Source of the DNA: Xylogone sp. PMI_703
Lineage: Eukaryota; Ascomycota; Leotiomycetes
Length of the DNA: 64,000 nt
NCBI GenBank assembly: GCA_021399445.1
Contig: JAJTUQ010000003.1
Location: forward strand, 6,882,001-6,946,000
Direction: 5' to 3'
Shown one piece after another: positions 1 to 12,591 of the stretch (within the stretch, counting starts at the first letter, position 1; each line of letters begins with the position of its first letter). The notes beneath the pieces were generated by a model, which was not told where the DNA came from, ran no database searches, and was given only the letters and a program-made list of their open reading frames with translations. The translations under genes were made by a program, and so were the position numbers.

Positions 1-1035
1 CTATATAGGCTTTGACCTGATAGATATTCTACTCCTGTTGCTACTGGTTTGTGTCCATTCCGCGATGTGTTAAACAACACTTTTGTTACCAAGGAGTTTA
101 ATTTCAAGGCGAGTGGATACTTCTGAGAGCCGTCATGGTTTTTAGCATTTAAGATAGGTAGTATAGCATCTCTCGAGCCGGACCGAACTCCGCCAGGCGT
201 CCGGTGAGCTGGAAATCCCCAGATTCCTGTTTGTTGATCGCGGTTTGGAGATGCATTGTTGAGATCTGTTTCAATAAGGTCAAATAGCTTGCTTTTGTCT
301 TGACCTGAAGCTTCTGCAACTGATCTTAGCACTACTTGAGCATTCGAATTATTTCCTAATGGCTCATGATCATTTAATGATATGTCTAAATATCCATTAA
401 ACCCATGGCCGGGTGTTCCTTTTGGGAGATAGTTATTGTGTTCAAATTCTTCGAAATATTTGCGCATATTCGCCGCACTGCGTAGTGTGGTTTAGCTCTC
501 ATCACATAGATATAATGGCTGCTGGTATGATTACTTACGTCCAAGATTGATCATGAGTGAGCTGTGCAATATAGTTCCAGTCGCTATTGCTGGGAAGCAC
601 AGCACACATAGCGTTGTGTGCAGAGCACCCTCCTAGGGTGCCCGCTCGAGGATAATAAACACCGAGCATTGTCGAGCCGGCAGGCGGATCTGTGCCTACA
701 TAGAACTGCCCATCGGAGGTTCTCCACGTAAGATGCTCATATTCCCTTGTTATAGCATCGTCTGAGTGATACTTGACGAAAAATTCCCAAGTCTGCGAGG
801 GATCTTGGTAAGAGTTGAAGAACCACCCTGCGACTTTCTGATTTAGATTCTCTCCTTGATCGTCGCCAGCTTCAAGCAGTAAAACCGATGATCCATGTTT
901 AGCAAGCTTTGCTGCAAGAGGTCCACCACCAGGCCCGGAACCCACCACGACATAGTCATAGGTATTGGAGGTAGCGAATGTTGTGGAGGCAAGAAAAAGC
1001 GACCACGTCGTCACAGAAGACCAGAATCTACCCAT
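1..1035 (-). CDS. GMC-family FAD oxidoreductase, secreted, N-terminal part (cut by window edge)
   Basis: Two exons are visible: 1035-539 and 477-1. They are joined by a 61-nt intron with a GTAAGT donor and a CGCAG acceptor; the reading frame stays open to the window edge, so about 324 N-terminal residues are present and the C-terminal substrate-binding half lies outside. The protein starts with a hydrophobic signal peptide (MGRFWSSVTTWSLFLAS). The Rossmann FAD motif VVVGSGPGGGPLAAKLA follows, then LLLEAGDD, which binds the ADP ribose, and the GMC signature around GTLGGCSAHNAM. GMC enzymes oxidise alcohols, sugars or aryl alcohols with FAD, and the signal peptide suggests an extracellular role. 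The exact substrate cannot be told without the C-terminus. Confidence 0.9.
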
Positions 1036-3943
1036 GATTGCATGGACAGTATTCGGGTTCTAAAAAGCAATCCTCAAGATTGAGTTTTAATTGTATGAAG
1101 TAAAGCCATTGAAGAGCACCAAGCGGTTTGCTGGGGCGGCCCTAATTTAAATGTCTATCGCAGAGGCCCCTGTAAGTCCATGAAATTTCCTGGATTGCCA
1201 TTACCAGGGATGAAGTTATATGCACTATTGAAATGCGATGAGTGATCATGCAAGGTTGGTACAACCAATTCCAAGCATCTATACCGGCTGTTCTCCCGGC
1301 TATACATACAGAGCTGCTTGGACGAAGCTCAGCTGAGTAGAGCACGGCCGATAGCCCAATAGGAAGGACTCTACTTAATTACTGATCCGTAACGACCAGA
1401 AGACCATTAGCTGAATTCAATCTAGCGCTGTGTGTGATAAAAGCAGAGCTTACTTGCATTGCACCAACCCCAACAATAGTCGTTGCGAGGGTCTCAAATT
1501 CTCAATGCAGTAATGTTGGACTGTTAATTCTTGCCTTCCACCTCATCGTGTGGAACAATAGCCAAAGAACGCACATTTCAGGATAACGAATTCTTATGTT
1601 GTACTTTAGAGACTTTTTTTTGATATGCGATGATCTACACTTTGCTGATGCATTCTAGACGAATATATACTATAATTCTTGATGCATTTCAGCATGCGCG
1701 AGAAAGGAGAAGAGGGCATTAGTGAACATCCAGCTGGACGATATTATTGATTGGATTTCTCCTTCCTTGGGTGTACGCAAAAGTGAGGGTCTGAAGATGT
1801 AATGGGTTGGCTCGAAATTCGAGCTAACGGCCTGGTCCGTCGTCTAGGGGAGATTTGCTGATATGGGAGTTGGTGAACCAGCTCTTGGTGGTTCCTTTCT
1901 GGCCAGTTTGAATGGGCATGTGATGCTGTCGCCACTTCATATGGGCAGTTAACAGAGGGCGACTTAACGATATGGCTCGTGGGAATACACGATGGAAAAA
2001 ATCCCTTGTATCACTTTCTCGAGTTCTATGGATAACAATAGGTCCAATACTCCTTGAAGACATGATCAGGGAGTGGCGAAACCATGAATTAGAAATAATA
2101 CCATGTAATAAGATCCATCACGATAGTTAATTCCTGTTCATATATATATCAATAGTTCAATGAGGAGATACCCACGAAGATGATTACCACATAACATCGA
2201 AGAAAATACGGTACACGTAATCTCAGCGCGGTAGAAAACGATAGATGGGGGTAAACAATAAGATGAGCCTTAACAAATCGGACTAAGACCTGTTATAAGT
2301 GTTGACATATTACAACAGAGCAGTCTAAGTTAATCCTGGGGTCCAACCTATTCAAGGTCAGTCTTGAATAACAACACATTATGCTGGTAATCTTCCTTGT
2401 ACGCAGGAGTCGAGGAGTGATCCAAAAGCTCAAACTAGATAATGAGGAGTGGAAGAAGGAAATGGTGTTAGTGTGCGTGCGTATTAGATCAATAAATGGA
2501 GTTCTGAATTTGATAAAGACAAAGACATGGCTCTGAGCAATGCGGTCAACGAAGATCAAGGCAAAGCATAAGATAGATTGTCTCAGCATATGTACTAGGT
2601 CTGGACGAGAATATGTCATTGAGTTGATGTACTAGCACTATTTGATGCTGCTGTTTGGCTATTTGAGTTGGGATAACATGGGTGGAAAGCTGTCGATATA
2701 ACTTGGGACTTAGGAGAGAGATGTTGGATCAAGTATATATTATTGTCAGAGGTGTTGGCTGTATAGAGTGAAGGAAGGCCAAGATGCGACGATACTGTGT
2801 ATATTCGATAGCTAAGCTTCAAGATAACAATACAAATTGATCTCTAGCCTTCTAAATGCAGGCAGAACACATTGTATTTATGGGCGTAACCTTCCAACAA
2901 CTAGCTATATGGTAGCCGTGCTGTCCCTAATTGCAGTGTCCACTGTACTGGCCCATAGCTCTCTAACAATTATGAAGCTAATCCATGGGCACTGGGAAGC
3001 AACACTTGGCGTTTGGAGCCTAGAAATCAAATTTTTCGTGCTGATGTCTTCCTGCATAGCTATTTCCATAGCTACATGGTCTCGTCAATTATCTAACCCA
3101 TTGTACTCCAGCCACTCCCAGTTGTCTGTGCTCTGAAATCACTATGTTCGGCACCCGTTGAATCATGAAGACAATAAGAGAGGTTACTAAACATTGGATC
3201 GGGTGCTAGCGTAACATCGTCCCCATTATGGATCAAGGAGGTACCTTAAGTTTTGATATCACTATCAACTGAGTTTTAAAGGCAGCTCACTTACTATGTT
3301 TTTTGATAAATTGCTGCGACTTTGAAAAGAGAAGATCTTTCACTAATATTTTCGGTACGGTAGGATAATTAAAAAACTCGAAGATGGTAAGTGAGAGCAT
3401 GTTGAGCAAAATAGTATGCTCCTGTGATTCTTGCAACCTCGAGGACCTTTATATATTATCGTCCTTCACTAGACACGCGCCACATCAAATCTTCCATGGA
3501 ATGAAATATACTTTGAATCAAAATAATCTTGACCGAATAGCGCCTTGATATTCGTTTGTTTTTTGACGAAAAGTACACAAGATTAGTGAATCGAGGTGGT
3601 GAAAGAAGACACAACAATAACCTGTCCGTATTAAGTTGTCAGGCACGGGGAACAGTAGTCATGTTCCCAGTATTTGCACTAAATCTGAACTGATTGCCTG
3701 GTAAGTTCAGCCAATCGACGAATCTGTTCGCGTATTTGATTTATTCTAAGATCGCTGTTAGTTCGGAAACCATGGGGTCCTGTTATAAGACATACATTGC
3801 CGTACGTTCTCTGAGGTATATCATTGTCCTATGAAATAAATCTAGCCCAAAATGAGGATATCTGGCAACTATGATAGATTTTCTGTACAGTTCCCATGTA
3901 TTTCTAGGTCCCCAGTGCCAAGTATATGCAGGTATTTGGTTGT
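1036..3943. other. gene-free AT-rich stretch
   Basis: About 2.9 kb between the GMC gene and the F-box gene. Short open frames occur on both strands, but none shows a domain, a convincing start or paired splice sites. I see no recognisable gene, RNA or repeat here. Confidence 0.5.
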
Positions 3944-5041
3944 TCAAAAACATGTCAATTGCCTTTTCAATTGCTTGCTGTAGCCTAAATGCAGTGCCCT
4001 CTCTATTTCACCGAGCCCATGTTTCTCCACTGGAGCTATAACTTCGTTAAATTTGAATTCTGCAACTTCTTCAAATGCAGCACATATTGATCCAGGCTCG
4101 AATTCAACTGGTTCTCTGTCGTCCCGCAGAAGATGATTCTGCCACTGCGGATCCAGGTATGACTCGCAACACCCTAGATTTTGCCACACGGTGCATAACA
4201 TAGAGGCTACTTCTCCTTCAAGTTTCACATAATCGACTCGAAATTCTGTCTGACAAAATTCACATTGTAATAACCCTCTATTTTCTCCTTTTCCAGGCGG
4301 ATTAATTCCGCCAACACGCTTGAATGGCTCCAGCCTCTGCATGCATGCCATAGTCGTCCATGAGTCTTGAGTTATTTCCATGTGAGGGCATATATTGAAA
4401 GACCAGAGTATAAGGGGATCGTCTTCACCTATGATAGTTGGAGCAGGTGTGAATATAGTTTGACGACGGATAAATAGGTTGGTTGCATTAATTCGTGTGC
4501 ATAGCTGGGTCCATTGGACCGCGGGGGGATCATGGAGCTGAAGGTTTCTCGGCGATAGTAGTTTTAAAATCTCGCTATTATCTTGCCCCAGTCGATGGCG
4601 CTTCATTGCCATGCAGCATAGCGCAAAACTGATACGGAAATCTTCCTCGGATAGTCCAAATATTGGACATACGCAGCAGAGGGACTTTTGTGGCAGGCGT
4701 CTAAAACTTTCTGTAGTAGAAATGCGATGGAACCGCTTGCACTCGTAACAAGCCACAAGGTTGGGTGAGTTATTTTTTAGCAACACGGAGAAAGGATACC
4801 AAGTATCTGCATTTCCCTCCTTTCTAAGTGGCTTGAGGTATTGATTTCCCAGTATATTGTAAAGATACTGACATGTAACAGAGCATATGGCTGCTGACTC
4901 CGGCGGAAGAAAACTGGCAATCCTGCGAATGATTTCGGGTGGAAGTAGGTCTAGATCCGAAGTTTGAAGTATTGAGTAGCCAGTCCCTCCAAAGATCCTA
5001 ATGTATCGTGGTATAGGCGAAAAGAATGCTAGGTACTCCAT
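3944..5041 (-). CDS. F-box domain protein
   Basis: Single-exon frame of 365 residues, starting at the ATG at 5041. Residues about 30-70 form an F-box (LPPEIIRRIASFLPPESAAI then CSVTCQYLYNIL), the segment that binds Skp1 in SCF ubiquitin ligases. A cysteine-rich block follows (CYECKRFHR and CCVCPIFGL, residues about 98-130), of the kind seen in many fungal F-box proteins; a second Cys pair (CEFC) lies near residue 260. No leucine-rich or WD repeats are visible for substrate binding, so the target is unknown. Such genes are expanded and poorly conserved in filamentous fungi. The F-box call is firm; the rest is inference. Confidence 0.8.
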   Translation of the reverse strand: MEYLAFFSPIPRYIRIFGGTGYSILQTSDLDLLPPEIIRRIASFLPPESAAICSVTCQYLYNILGNQYLKPLRKEGNADTWYPFSVLLKNNSPNLVACYECKRFHRISTTESFRRLPQKSLCCVCPIFGLSEEDFRISFALCCMAMKRHRLGQDNSEILKLLSPRNLQLHDPPAVQWTQLCTRINATNLFIRRQTIFTPAPTIIGEDDPLILWSFNICPHMEITQDSWTTMACMQRLEPFKRVGGINPPGKGENRGLLQCEFCQTEFRVDYVKLEGEVASMLCTVWQNLGCCESYLDPQWQNHLLRDDREPVEFEPGSICAAFEEVAEFKFNEVIAPVEKHGLGEIERALHLGYSKQLKRQLTCF

Positions 5042-6200
5042 TTTGGAACTTTCATGGAGCTCTGGAAATTGTGCACGAAATTTGTGTGATTTTTGTTCTG
5101 AGAAATCGAACTATGAATTCAAGAATATGAAAGCTATGGAAGGTTGCTATGAGCATTAAAAGCGCCTAGGTTACTCCAGTCTGAATCGCAACCGCTAGTA
5201 GTTACTATTCGGACTAGCGAATAGGACCGCACCAGGCTCCGCGCAGACTCATTGTTGCGTGAGATATGCAGTGAAAATAGATGCATACTAACTGGCTGGC
5301 TATGTGATGGTGTGAATGGCAATTATGTTGCAAGGAACCACCGAGAGCTATTCGTGGCTCGCGAAAACCGATGACTCTTCTCCCAATACTGATTTCGCTG
5401 ATAGCAACCACTTCACCTTTAGCGTTAAAGCCCAGGCAACACTGAAATAGGTAGACGCCGACAGGCTATCAAAAGTATAGACATGTATACCATGAAAGAG
5501 TGCTATATTAATACAGTTTAAATAAATCTAAAATTTTGTTACTGTAGCTATATATCATGTTATTCCCGGCATGGAAGTATCTCCATCCGTGATCTCGTTC
5601 ACTTGAGTAGGCGAGCTAGGCCCTTTTGGCCGATGTGGAGAGATCTGGATGCTTGGCGAGCCTAAACAACAAGCCGTCTAATAAGAATAAGATAGCGCTT
5701 GCATTATCTTTTAAATATCAGTATAAAATGCCTTATGTCCATGCAACTTACAAAAGCTCCAATATCACATGTTAGAGTTTAGCTATCTTATTAAGCCCAC
5801 CCACATTACAGCTTCACAGGATCCCAGACGATAGCTCTAAGCGAATGCTTTATGAAGGCGTTATTGATTATGAATCATCAGCATTTAGTCTAAGCTTGCT
5901 ATCTAGAAAGGGTAAGAAAAACTACATGCTGGCCAACTGGACCAATCTCAGTGCATATTGTAAACTATACGAAGCTGACAGCTGTCTCAACGGAACTAGT
6001 GCTGAGCCAAGATTTCATCTACGGTATTACTCCGTACCGGTACTGTATTATGCAGCCAAATCATGACCTGATACGCAGTTCCCTACCCCACGCGACTTCA
6101 AAACCATGATATTTATTTTGTTTCCCATCATTTCTACATCAACCATCCTATATCTAAATTCTTGATATAATCAGCAGAGGACTATTAATAGTGGATAACA
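5042..6200. other. divergent intergenic region
   Basis: Lies between the F-box gene (-) and the alpha/beta hydrolase (+) and probably holds both promoters. The short frames inside have no recognisable domain, and no repeat or RNA gene was seen. Confidence 0.5.
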
Positions 6201-7073
6201 ATGGCTTCTGGAGCTCTTTCAACCGGGAGTCACAAGTTTACCGCCACAAATGGTGTCACCTATCATTATGTGGTCAGCGGCAGCGGACCCCTTGTGATAT
6301 TCTCGACGGTTGGCTGGGGCCCTTCATATCATTTATACAAGAATACGATGGGGAAACTAGAGGAAGAATGCACTGTGCTATATCTCGAAGTTCGCGGAAT
6401 CGGTGAATCATCTCGTCCATCACCGAAGGAGATGAGTACCAAAGACATGGCATCAGATCTTGAGTACTTGCGCCAGCACCTGGGGCTGGAAAAACTGAGT
6501 ATCGTGGGTCACTCGAATGGTGGTGCTATTTGTTTGACATATGCGGAAGAGTTTCCGGAGAGAGTCGAGAAGCTGGTTTTGATAGATTCGGAAATCCAGG
6601 GATTCAATTCAGACAATTTCAAGAAGTGGATGGAAGCACGGAAGGATGATCCAGTCTATGGTCCAGCGCTTCAAGCACTCCTAGGTCTAGTCCAAAAAAA
6701 TCCAGAAACAGAAGCTGAATTTGCGGAGGCCCTAACAAAGTTGCTCCCCTACTACTTCACGGACACAACCAAAGCTCAACAAGCTATTGATGCACTGAAG
6801 GACGGAAGTGTTTCCTTATTTAATAGGGTTAACCAGACGATATGTGATCAAGAGCTGAAATTCTCGGCGGTGGAGGGATTGGGAAAGGTGAAGGCGCAAA
6901 CTCTTGTGCTTGCTGGAGAAGAAGATCCTATATGTTCCTTCGAGTCTTCCCAGAGGGCCACAGAAGGAATCAGGGGCGCTGAGCTGAAGGGCTTTTCCAA
7001 GAGCGGACATTTTCCCTGGATAGAAGCACCAGAGGAATTCTTTTCTGCCTTGATACCATTCCTGAAATCTTAA
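6201..7073 (+). CDS. alpha/beta-hydrolase fold protein
   Basis: Intronless, 290 residues, from the ATG at 6201 that directly follows a short AT-rich leader. The fold is clear. There is an oxyanion-side strand near residue 30 (PLVIFSTVGWGPSYHLY) and the nucleophile elbow GHSNGGA (Ser about residue 105). The acid is in LAGEEDPICS (about 240) and the catalytic His in SGHFPWIEAPEEF (about 272). All three triad residues are present, so it should be active. Overall layout resembles the proline-iminopeptidase or epoxide-hydrolase branch of small fungal hydrolases, but the substrate is not readable. No signal peptide, so cytosolic. It sits near an esterase and a flavin monooxygenase, which could suggest a small catabolic group; that link is inference only. 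Confidence 0.88.
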   Translation: MASGALSTGSHKFTATNGVTYHYVVSGSGPLVIFSTVGWGPSYHLYKNTMGKLEEECTVLYLEVRGIGESSRPSPKEMSTKDMASDLEYLRQHLGLEKLSIVGHSNGGAICLTYAEEFPERVEKLVLIDSEIQGFNSDNFKKWMEARKDDPVYGPALQALLGLVQKNPETEAEFAEALTKLLPYYFTDTTKAQQAIDALKDGSVSLFNRVNQTICDQELKFSAVEGLGKVKAQTLVLAGEEDPICSFESSQRATEGIRGAELKGFSKSGHFPWIEAPEEFFSALIPFLKS

Positions 7074-7815
7074 ATAGACATTTAGAAAACTGAACTTGGA
7101 ATAAATCACTTAGCTGGAGTCATATTTTTTTATGCTACCGCTCTGGATATTCTCTATTACGGCCCGCGTGCCATATGTTTTAGAAACAATAGAAATATAT
7201 AGGTTGGCCCATCCAACGTGTATTACAGGATACTATAACCTCAAAGATAGCCTCCAGAAGGTTAATATACCTAACTTATTAGAAAGCGAAAATTCACGTG
7301 TTCTACAAAAGTTATTTTGATTAATCAAACAAGTTTTGCCAATAGCTGATTAACCATCTCTTTTAGAATCTATACTTCTATTCGTAAACATAGGTGTGGC
7401 ATCTTGTACAGAATTAGTGGAGATTTTTGTTCCTGATCTGGTGTCTATACCGCCATTCAGGTCATGAAGACGTGGAAAGCATGTGCTGCACTCAGCATAT
7501 TTACGTTGCCTCGAGCTGGTGGGGTGACCATGCAAGTTACTCCTGCTATCATCTACAGGATCTGTATGAGACTAATTGTGGATATACATTAGTGTTCAAC
7601 CATGAGCGATAATATCGGTGTATGGAATGATACTGATGGCACACCTAAGGGAACGTGCGCCTGGCACAAATTCATAATGCCATGGTCATCACCTGGAGCA
7701 TTTGAAGTAAGTCTTCAAATATTTATTGTTTGACAAATCTGGCGTAAACTTAGAACAACATAAAACATGATTATAATCCATAGTCAAACTCCAAGCACTA
7801 GAAAATATTGGTAGA
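7074..7815. other. convergent intergenic region
   Basis: 3' flanks of the hydrolase (+) and the esterase (-). No gene, repeat or RNA recognised. Confidence 0.5.
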
Positions 7816-9022
7816 CTACAATCTCCTTCTTCTTTTCACAGTCCTCTTCGTTGTTTTCTTCAAGTTTCCCTGACCCTCTTCCTCTACTTCTCTCTTTTTA
7901 CTAATATTACTCATGGGAGTTAAGGCCTCATTGAACGACGCCGCAGCCATCAAAACCAGTGCGTGGGCAGTAGGTCCATTCCTTGTTGGTTCAAAAAAGG
8001 CTGTATCATGTACCTGCGCCTCAGCTCTGATCAAACCGCATCGCACCCCGCTAGTCTGAAGCAGCTTTGCAAATTGCCCCGCTTCAGTTCTCACTGGATC
8101 GACTTCACTTACAGTAATTAGTGTTGGTGGTTGATGTGAAGCCTGCTCTTTATCCATAAGGAGTGGCGAGGCGAAGATAGACTCTCGGTCCTTTGGATTT
8201 GGAATATACTGATTGAAGAATGCTGTAGTTGTGGCAACGGTAAGAACCGGAGCATTCATGTATTTGAACTCCGACAAATTGAGGTTATTGGGAAGATCAG
8301 TGAGGTTCGTTGCTGGGCTAAAAAGCACCTGGAAAACGATCGGAATTGATTTCTCTAGATGTGCTTGTCGAATAAGGTTAATTACAGCGACCGAGAGTTG
8401 ACCTTTTAAAAAAGAAAATGAATTAATCCCCAGAAGACATAAACCATAGGGGTAGTTTAATGTGGTTAATACTTACCACCTGCACTATCATCAGCAATAC
8501 CAAACTTGTCGGTTCTCAGCCCCATAGATTTCCCGTTCTTTGCAGTATATTTGACCACGGAAAAGCACTGTTCGTTCTGGACAGGGAATATCTTTTCTGG
8601 AACAAGGGTATATTCTGGGAATACCACTGCGCAACCTGATCGTAGACACAACTCTCTTGCAAAACTATCATACGATAGATGGCTATAATCCCGAGTTAGC
8701 TTAGGTTATTCTTTCTCATACTGGTTACTAACTCTCCAGCCACCCAGCCTCCTCCATGAAGGAAAAATATCACTGGCAAGTCACCAGTGGAATGTTCTGG
8801 GCGGTAGATGAACGTATCTATAACATCTTTTCTCCCAAATGGAACTTCGATTCTGGAGATAGTGACACCTGGTATGGGCGTATGCTCCTGAACTTGATCA
8901 AGAAATTTGCGAAATTCTTGTACACTTAAATTTTGCGCAGGAGGCTCTTGGCTGAATTGGTCCGCGAACTTTTGATTGTCAGGGTCAAGGTAGGGTGCAG
9001 ATGGGGAGTCGAGGTCTGACAT
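7816..9022 (-). CDS. alpha/beta-hydrolase fold-3 (HSL-type) esterase with altered nucleophile elbow
   Basis: Three exons, 9022-8733, 8682-8477 and 8402-7816, give 360 residues. The introns are 50 and 74 nt, with GTTAGT and GTAAGT donors and a GCTAAC branch site in the first. HSL features are present: the oxyanion-hole motif HGGGW (about residue 90), the acid in SEVDPVRTEAG (about 285) and the His in AQVHDTAFF (about 316). The nucleophile motif, normally GDSAGG, reads DDSAGG: the glycine two residues before the serine is Asp (codon 8490-8492). That Gly is needed for the tight elbow, so activity may be reduced or lost. The C-terminus has an unusual basic tail rich in Lys and Arg (about 30 residues). 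If active, it would cleave short-chain esters or lactones in the cytosol. Confidence 0.85.
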
Positions 9023-9968
9023 GTTGATGGATTGGACAAGCTATTCTCTGATTCCATTAAGAGAAGTAACACTGCCAATTTATATTATATTGCGTTGTAG
9101 GAAGGGAAAAGCTGAAAATGACTTTATACAGCCGCTAAGGGTCACAAGGCTGCGCAAATTCAGATTTCAGCAGCTTCATGGTACTAAGCCCTGCTCAGCT
9201 TACCCTCCATAATGTACTTCTGCCTCTACATTCATGACCTGGAGCCTACAGATTCAATGTTCATTAGCAGGGTTGACGTCTAGATGAGCTCGCACATTTC
9301 TATTTGCGGTTGTCTAAATAACACCTAAATCAACTTAACCCATGCAAAGCTGAATGTTGTGCATGTTCATGCGCTGGTTTGTGACTAAATTGCTTACTCC
9401 CTACTACACGATGTACCTGACAAGGTTACGTACATTTGCTGATCTTATACTACAGATCCCTGTTTTCGCATTCCATTCCGCATTAGTATGTAGGTTGATG
9501 TGCACAGTGGTAGGTAGTATAAAGCTTAACAAAGCTTCCCTAGTTATTATGCCGGTGTTGATTTGGCCATAGTGGTATATCCTCCATAAATAGGATTCGC
9601 TCCTGCCGTCTGTACTATCCGCTTTAAAATTGCATTCTCCTAGTCATACAAACACTTCTAGTCTTCACAAGAACTCTATAGAATGACATGGTCTTCTATG
9701 ACAACTTGAGTGTATGTTCGGTCCCGTCCAGGAGCTCCTGAAGGTCAGTGAATTACAGCGAGAGCGAAGATGTAATGCTAACGGAGTATGGGTATCTGGA
9801 TAGCCACATTTTCTAAGTGAATATAGTGGAAGGGAAAGATTGGAGAGTTATCGCTCCAGCATATTGTTTTTAGAGTAGGTGTGGACATTTACTACGAATA
9901 TACACCTCTATATAATCCTTCTATAAATAAAACCGATCGAAATCTATTGACGTATACAAGTAGGTTCA
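9023..9968. other. intergenic region
   Basis: Between the start of the esterase and the 3' end of the flavin monooxygenase, both on the minus strand. Short frames only; no gene or repeat recognised. Confidence 0.5.
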
Positions 9969-11342
9969 TTAGAAAAAAGAGGAAACAAAATTCTTCACAA
10001 GGGTCCCTAAAAACTGACAGACGGCCACGCCAAACCGTATACCGCCGAACTGGAAGAACGTCCCTATCACCTTACTTAAACTTCGCATTTTATTACTGTA
10101 CTTCAAAGCTCCTTTCTCCCACGATGTCCAAGAAATTTCTCCTAGCATAACTTTTTCTAGTAGAAGTGCATCTAACGCAGCTTGGTCAGAGCTGAAAGCA
10201 ACATGAGGCCTAAATTGGCTCAGTGCATCTCCAACAAAGATCATCTTATTGTCATAAAAGCGTCCACGAGGCATCTGAGACTCTGCCACGCCGGATACGA
10301 AAGGCTGGGGTGCTTTCTCCACGAGCTCGAGGAACGGAGGGGCAAGGACCTTTCGAGCATGCACTTTCTGCTTTTCCCATACTGCGGGATCCATGTATCC
10401 TGGTGGCAGAGTGAAACGATGGCGGTGTCCGAATTTGTCCGTCATCATTTCTGCATATTCTGGAGAATCCCCATCGACGTTCACATACCAGACGTAGTTG
10501 TAGAGCCGTTCTCCCTTCTCCAAGCTTCCACCTTTGCCGGGTATAATATAACTATATTTCATGTTAAATGATTCGTCCAGTCGCTGCATGTCTGACAACA
10601 CTCACACTAAGATATATGAATTTTTCATTTTGAAAAACGTGACTCGCTCTCCAAATAACTCTTTCGTCTCATCGGATACTTCGTTTTCAGGGACACATCC
10701 TCTCCAGCTGACATATCCGAGATATGGCCGCTTTATATTACATATGGCTTCACGTAATACCGATCTTGAGCCCTCTGCTACAATAACAAGGTCTGGTGTA
10801 AAGGTCCTTTTAGTTCCATCTACAACATTCTCGACCTGTAATGCTACTCTTCCATCCCGGTAATCCGCAGCCACTACCCTCTTTCCAGGGCTATAGATGG
10901 CATCTCCGTCACTATCCAGTGCTGCTGGAGGATTCAAACAGTATTCACTCTTGAACTTATCAAAGTTCGCCCTGAGCCGATAATGGAGTGTAGTCCAGCT
11001 CGTAAGCGTAGTGACAGTGTTGAGGCTGAATAGAGTCGAGCTATCCTTTCGGATGAACTTTCCACCAGAATATGTTATTGCCCATGGCTCTCTTGTCAGA
11101 TCATACTTCTCAAGGAACTCTATTGTGTGAGGGCCGGCACGCATGCCAGCAGCCTCATTTTGGCGAGTCTCTTCAGTTACTTGCTCAAATATATGCACGT
11201 CATGGCCTAGACGTTTAAGCACAATTCCATGCATGAGACCGGAAAGAGAGCCTCCGACCTAAAAGACGGACTAGTCTGAGCATATATATCTCCAATGCGC
11301 CAAGGTACTTACAATTGCAACATCTAACTTCTTGTTCTCCAT
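9969..11342 (-). CDS. FAD-dependent aromatic-type monooxygenase
   Basis: Three exons, 11342-11313 (only 30 nt), 11258-10606 and 10551-9969, give 421 residues. The start was chosen because the tiny first exon supplies MENKKLDVAI and completes the FAD-binding strand with the second exon's VGGSLSGLMHG (GGSLSG, a variant GxGxxG). The inner motif of flavin hydroxylases appears at about residue 165 (DLVIVAEGSRSVLR). The second FAD motif, GDALSQFRPHVAFSS, is at about residue 322 in place of the more usual GDAAH. The family hydroxylates aromatic or heteroaromatic rings using NAD(P)H and O2. No membrane anchor is evident. Substrate unknown; nearby hydrolases could act on the same compound, but nothing in the sequence proves it. 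Confidence 0.88.
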
Positions 11343-12591
11343 GATAGTCTAGATGCCAGTCGACTATCGACAGGTGGTTTTTTTGTGGAAGACATTGAAA
11401 TAAAGTAGGAGAGAAAGACACTCCTGTTATGATCCGCTGCGCCTATCCACTTTACGTACTTGAGGTTCTAGTCAGCAAGCACTGGCCAAAATGCCACGCA
11501 ACTCCCTGGCCGTTTTCTCCCAGCGGTGTTGATGACCCCTGCAGAAAACAGGGCTTCGGTCCGTGCAGATCGAGCGTTGACAACGTTGCACAACGTTTCG
11601 CGCCGAGCGTTGCTTTAACTCAATACGGTAATGTAGATAGAGGACTGTATTCTCAACGCAGCCCTTTATAGGAATATCGTCTTTCTAATATCGGGCTCTC
11701 TCTTAGCATCACTCAAGACGAACACATTGACAGATTCACTGGTTAAGGCCAAGATGGCAATGCTCGGTTGGCGCACCTACGCAGTCCTAGCGATTATGCG
11801 GCGTAAGCCAAAAAGTGGAATATGAGCTCAGACGTAAGCAGGACCCTTCGCGCTCATAGTTACTGCAATCAAATCACATCTTACGAGAATTGGTGCTTGG
11901 GCCACTGTGTTGTTCCAAGCCTTTAGAGTGGATTACTTTGCAGTACCAAACATATTATGGCAAGCCGCTTTGCTGTTAGGACCTGTAAAAGTATTCGGTT
12001 ACAATACGTATCAGAAATTTACGTCATAAATAACGCTTAAGCAAAGCCGGGCTCTTCTCACAGATTTAAACCAATGTCGATGGGACCCGGGGTTCATACA
12101 GTCATGTTATTACACAGTGCTGTGCCTCTCAAAACTCGAAATATCCGACATCACTATGTACGCGTATAGAGAATACAACTATCCATTTATGATTTCTGTC
12201 GCGTATCAGAGGAAGGCCAAGATATTACGGAGATCTTGTAGCTGCAGGCATATAGCGAGGTTGTAGCGAAGGAATAGTGTGTGTTGATAGCCATATTCGA
12301 GTTATAACACAGACTGATCTCTAGCCACTATATTATAGGTAGTCACTGTACGTGGCTCCCTAGTAGCTAGCTATGTCGTGGTTGTGCCATGCACTGCCGT
12401 CCCTTCGGCTGTCTCCACTTGTGCCAGTCTTCGGCACTCTGGCGCCTCGTTGGTTAAAACTATTGGCATAGCCCTACAAAAATAGACAGTGGTTGGCCAC
12501 GATCTACGTGAGAAAAGCCGATTAAGTCCGCCATTTTAGCTGGTATTATTCTACTACAGCTGAGATTGTAATCTCCAATTCAAACCTGGTC
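11343..12591. other. intergenic region
   Basis: About 1.25 kb upstream of the flavin monooxygenase and downstream of the decayed NACHT-ankyrin gene. Only short frames; nothing recognisable. Confidence 0.5.

Noticed and set aside
1744..2822. Several short minus-strand frames
   Set aside because: Overlapping, low-complexity, with no domain or splice support.
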